Shown one piece after another: positions 32,029 to 32,091 of a stretch of DNA of 32,091 nucleotides. Below the pieces are notes generated by a model. The model was given only the letters and a program-made list of their open reading frames with translations. It was not told where the DNA came from and did not search any database. The translations under genes and the position numbers were made by a program. Each line of letters begins with the position of its first letter. Within the stretch, counting starts at the first letter, position 1. Origin of the DNA: Candidatus Raymondbacteria bacterium RIFOXYA2_FULL_49_16 (GTDB lineage Bacteria; Fibrobacterota; OXYB2-FULL-49-7; XYB2-FULL-49-35); contig MFYT01000063.1 in the NCBI GenBank assembly GCA_001789205.1, positions 40,497 through 72,587 on the forward strand, given 5' to 3'.

Positions 32029-32091
32029 AGTATCTCCTTACAATAAAGTGTATTTATCATGAGAGACACCTTACGCCCCTCACAGAACCGG

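Overview
The window reads as chromosomal DNA of a diderm (Gram-negative-type), flagellated bacterium. The evidence is a flagellin gene with its own sigma-28-type promoter, a GmhA-type heptose isomerase, several outer-membrane barrel candidates and lipoproteins with lipoboxes. The phylum cannot be fixed from sequence reading alone; an FCB-type lineage such as Fibrobacterota relatives is a guess. The gene order is operon-like, with many 1-14 bp gene overlaps.

Left third (1-8351, all on the minus strand, read right to left): smpB, an AmiC-type amidase with a signal peptide, murI, yebC, ruvC, ruvA, ruvB, a DUF2905 membrane protein, glutamine-dependent nadE and a GatB/YqeY protein. This is a housekeeping block for ribosome rescue, cell-wall turnover, Holliday-junction processing and NAD synthesis. 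It is interrupted only by an inverted repeat between ruvA and ruvB.

Middle (8352-19145): an unknown 183-residue gene lies behind a consensus sigma-28 promoter, which ties it to the flagellar regulon. Next come an unknown exported membrane protein, gmhA and purN. A three-gene overlapping envelope cluster follows (beta-helix protein with a transmembrane anchor, beta-propeller-like lipoprotein, large outer-membrane barrel candidate). Then come a UvrD-family helicase that appears to lack the entire 2B subdomain, and flagellin. The gap upstream of flagellin holds its sigma-28 promoter, a structured leader, and three copies of a 46-bp inverted repeat.

Right third (19146-32091): a nucleotidyltransferase-family protein sits convergent to a trp operon on the minus strand, in the order trpE-G-D-C-B-A plus a fused pabB-pabC. 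trpF is absent. Upstream of trpE I read a complete ribosome-mediated attenuator that is easy to miss: a short leader ORF with Trp-Trp-Arg-Trp, mutually exclusive 1:2 and 2:3 pairings, and a 14-bp terminator hairpin. pabBC carries an approximately 135-bp nested palindromic repeat read in frame as protein. Beyond the operon lie a Tyr/Cys-rich lipoprotein overlapping a PorV/FadL-like outer-membrane protein, the decayed remains of an apparent DUF1156-DUF499 anti-phage locus, and a Fic-family protein.

The strongest leads are the trp attenuator, the helicase without 2B, the unknown sigma-28-controlled gene, the in-frame palindromic insertion, and the eroded defence locus. All family assignments come from motif recognition by eye; no database search was run.
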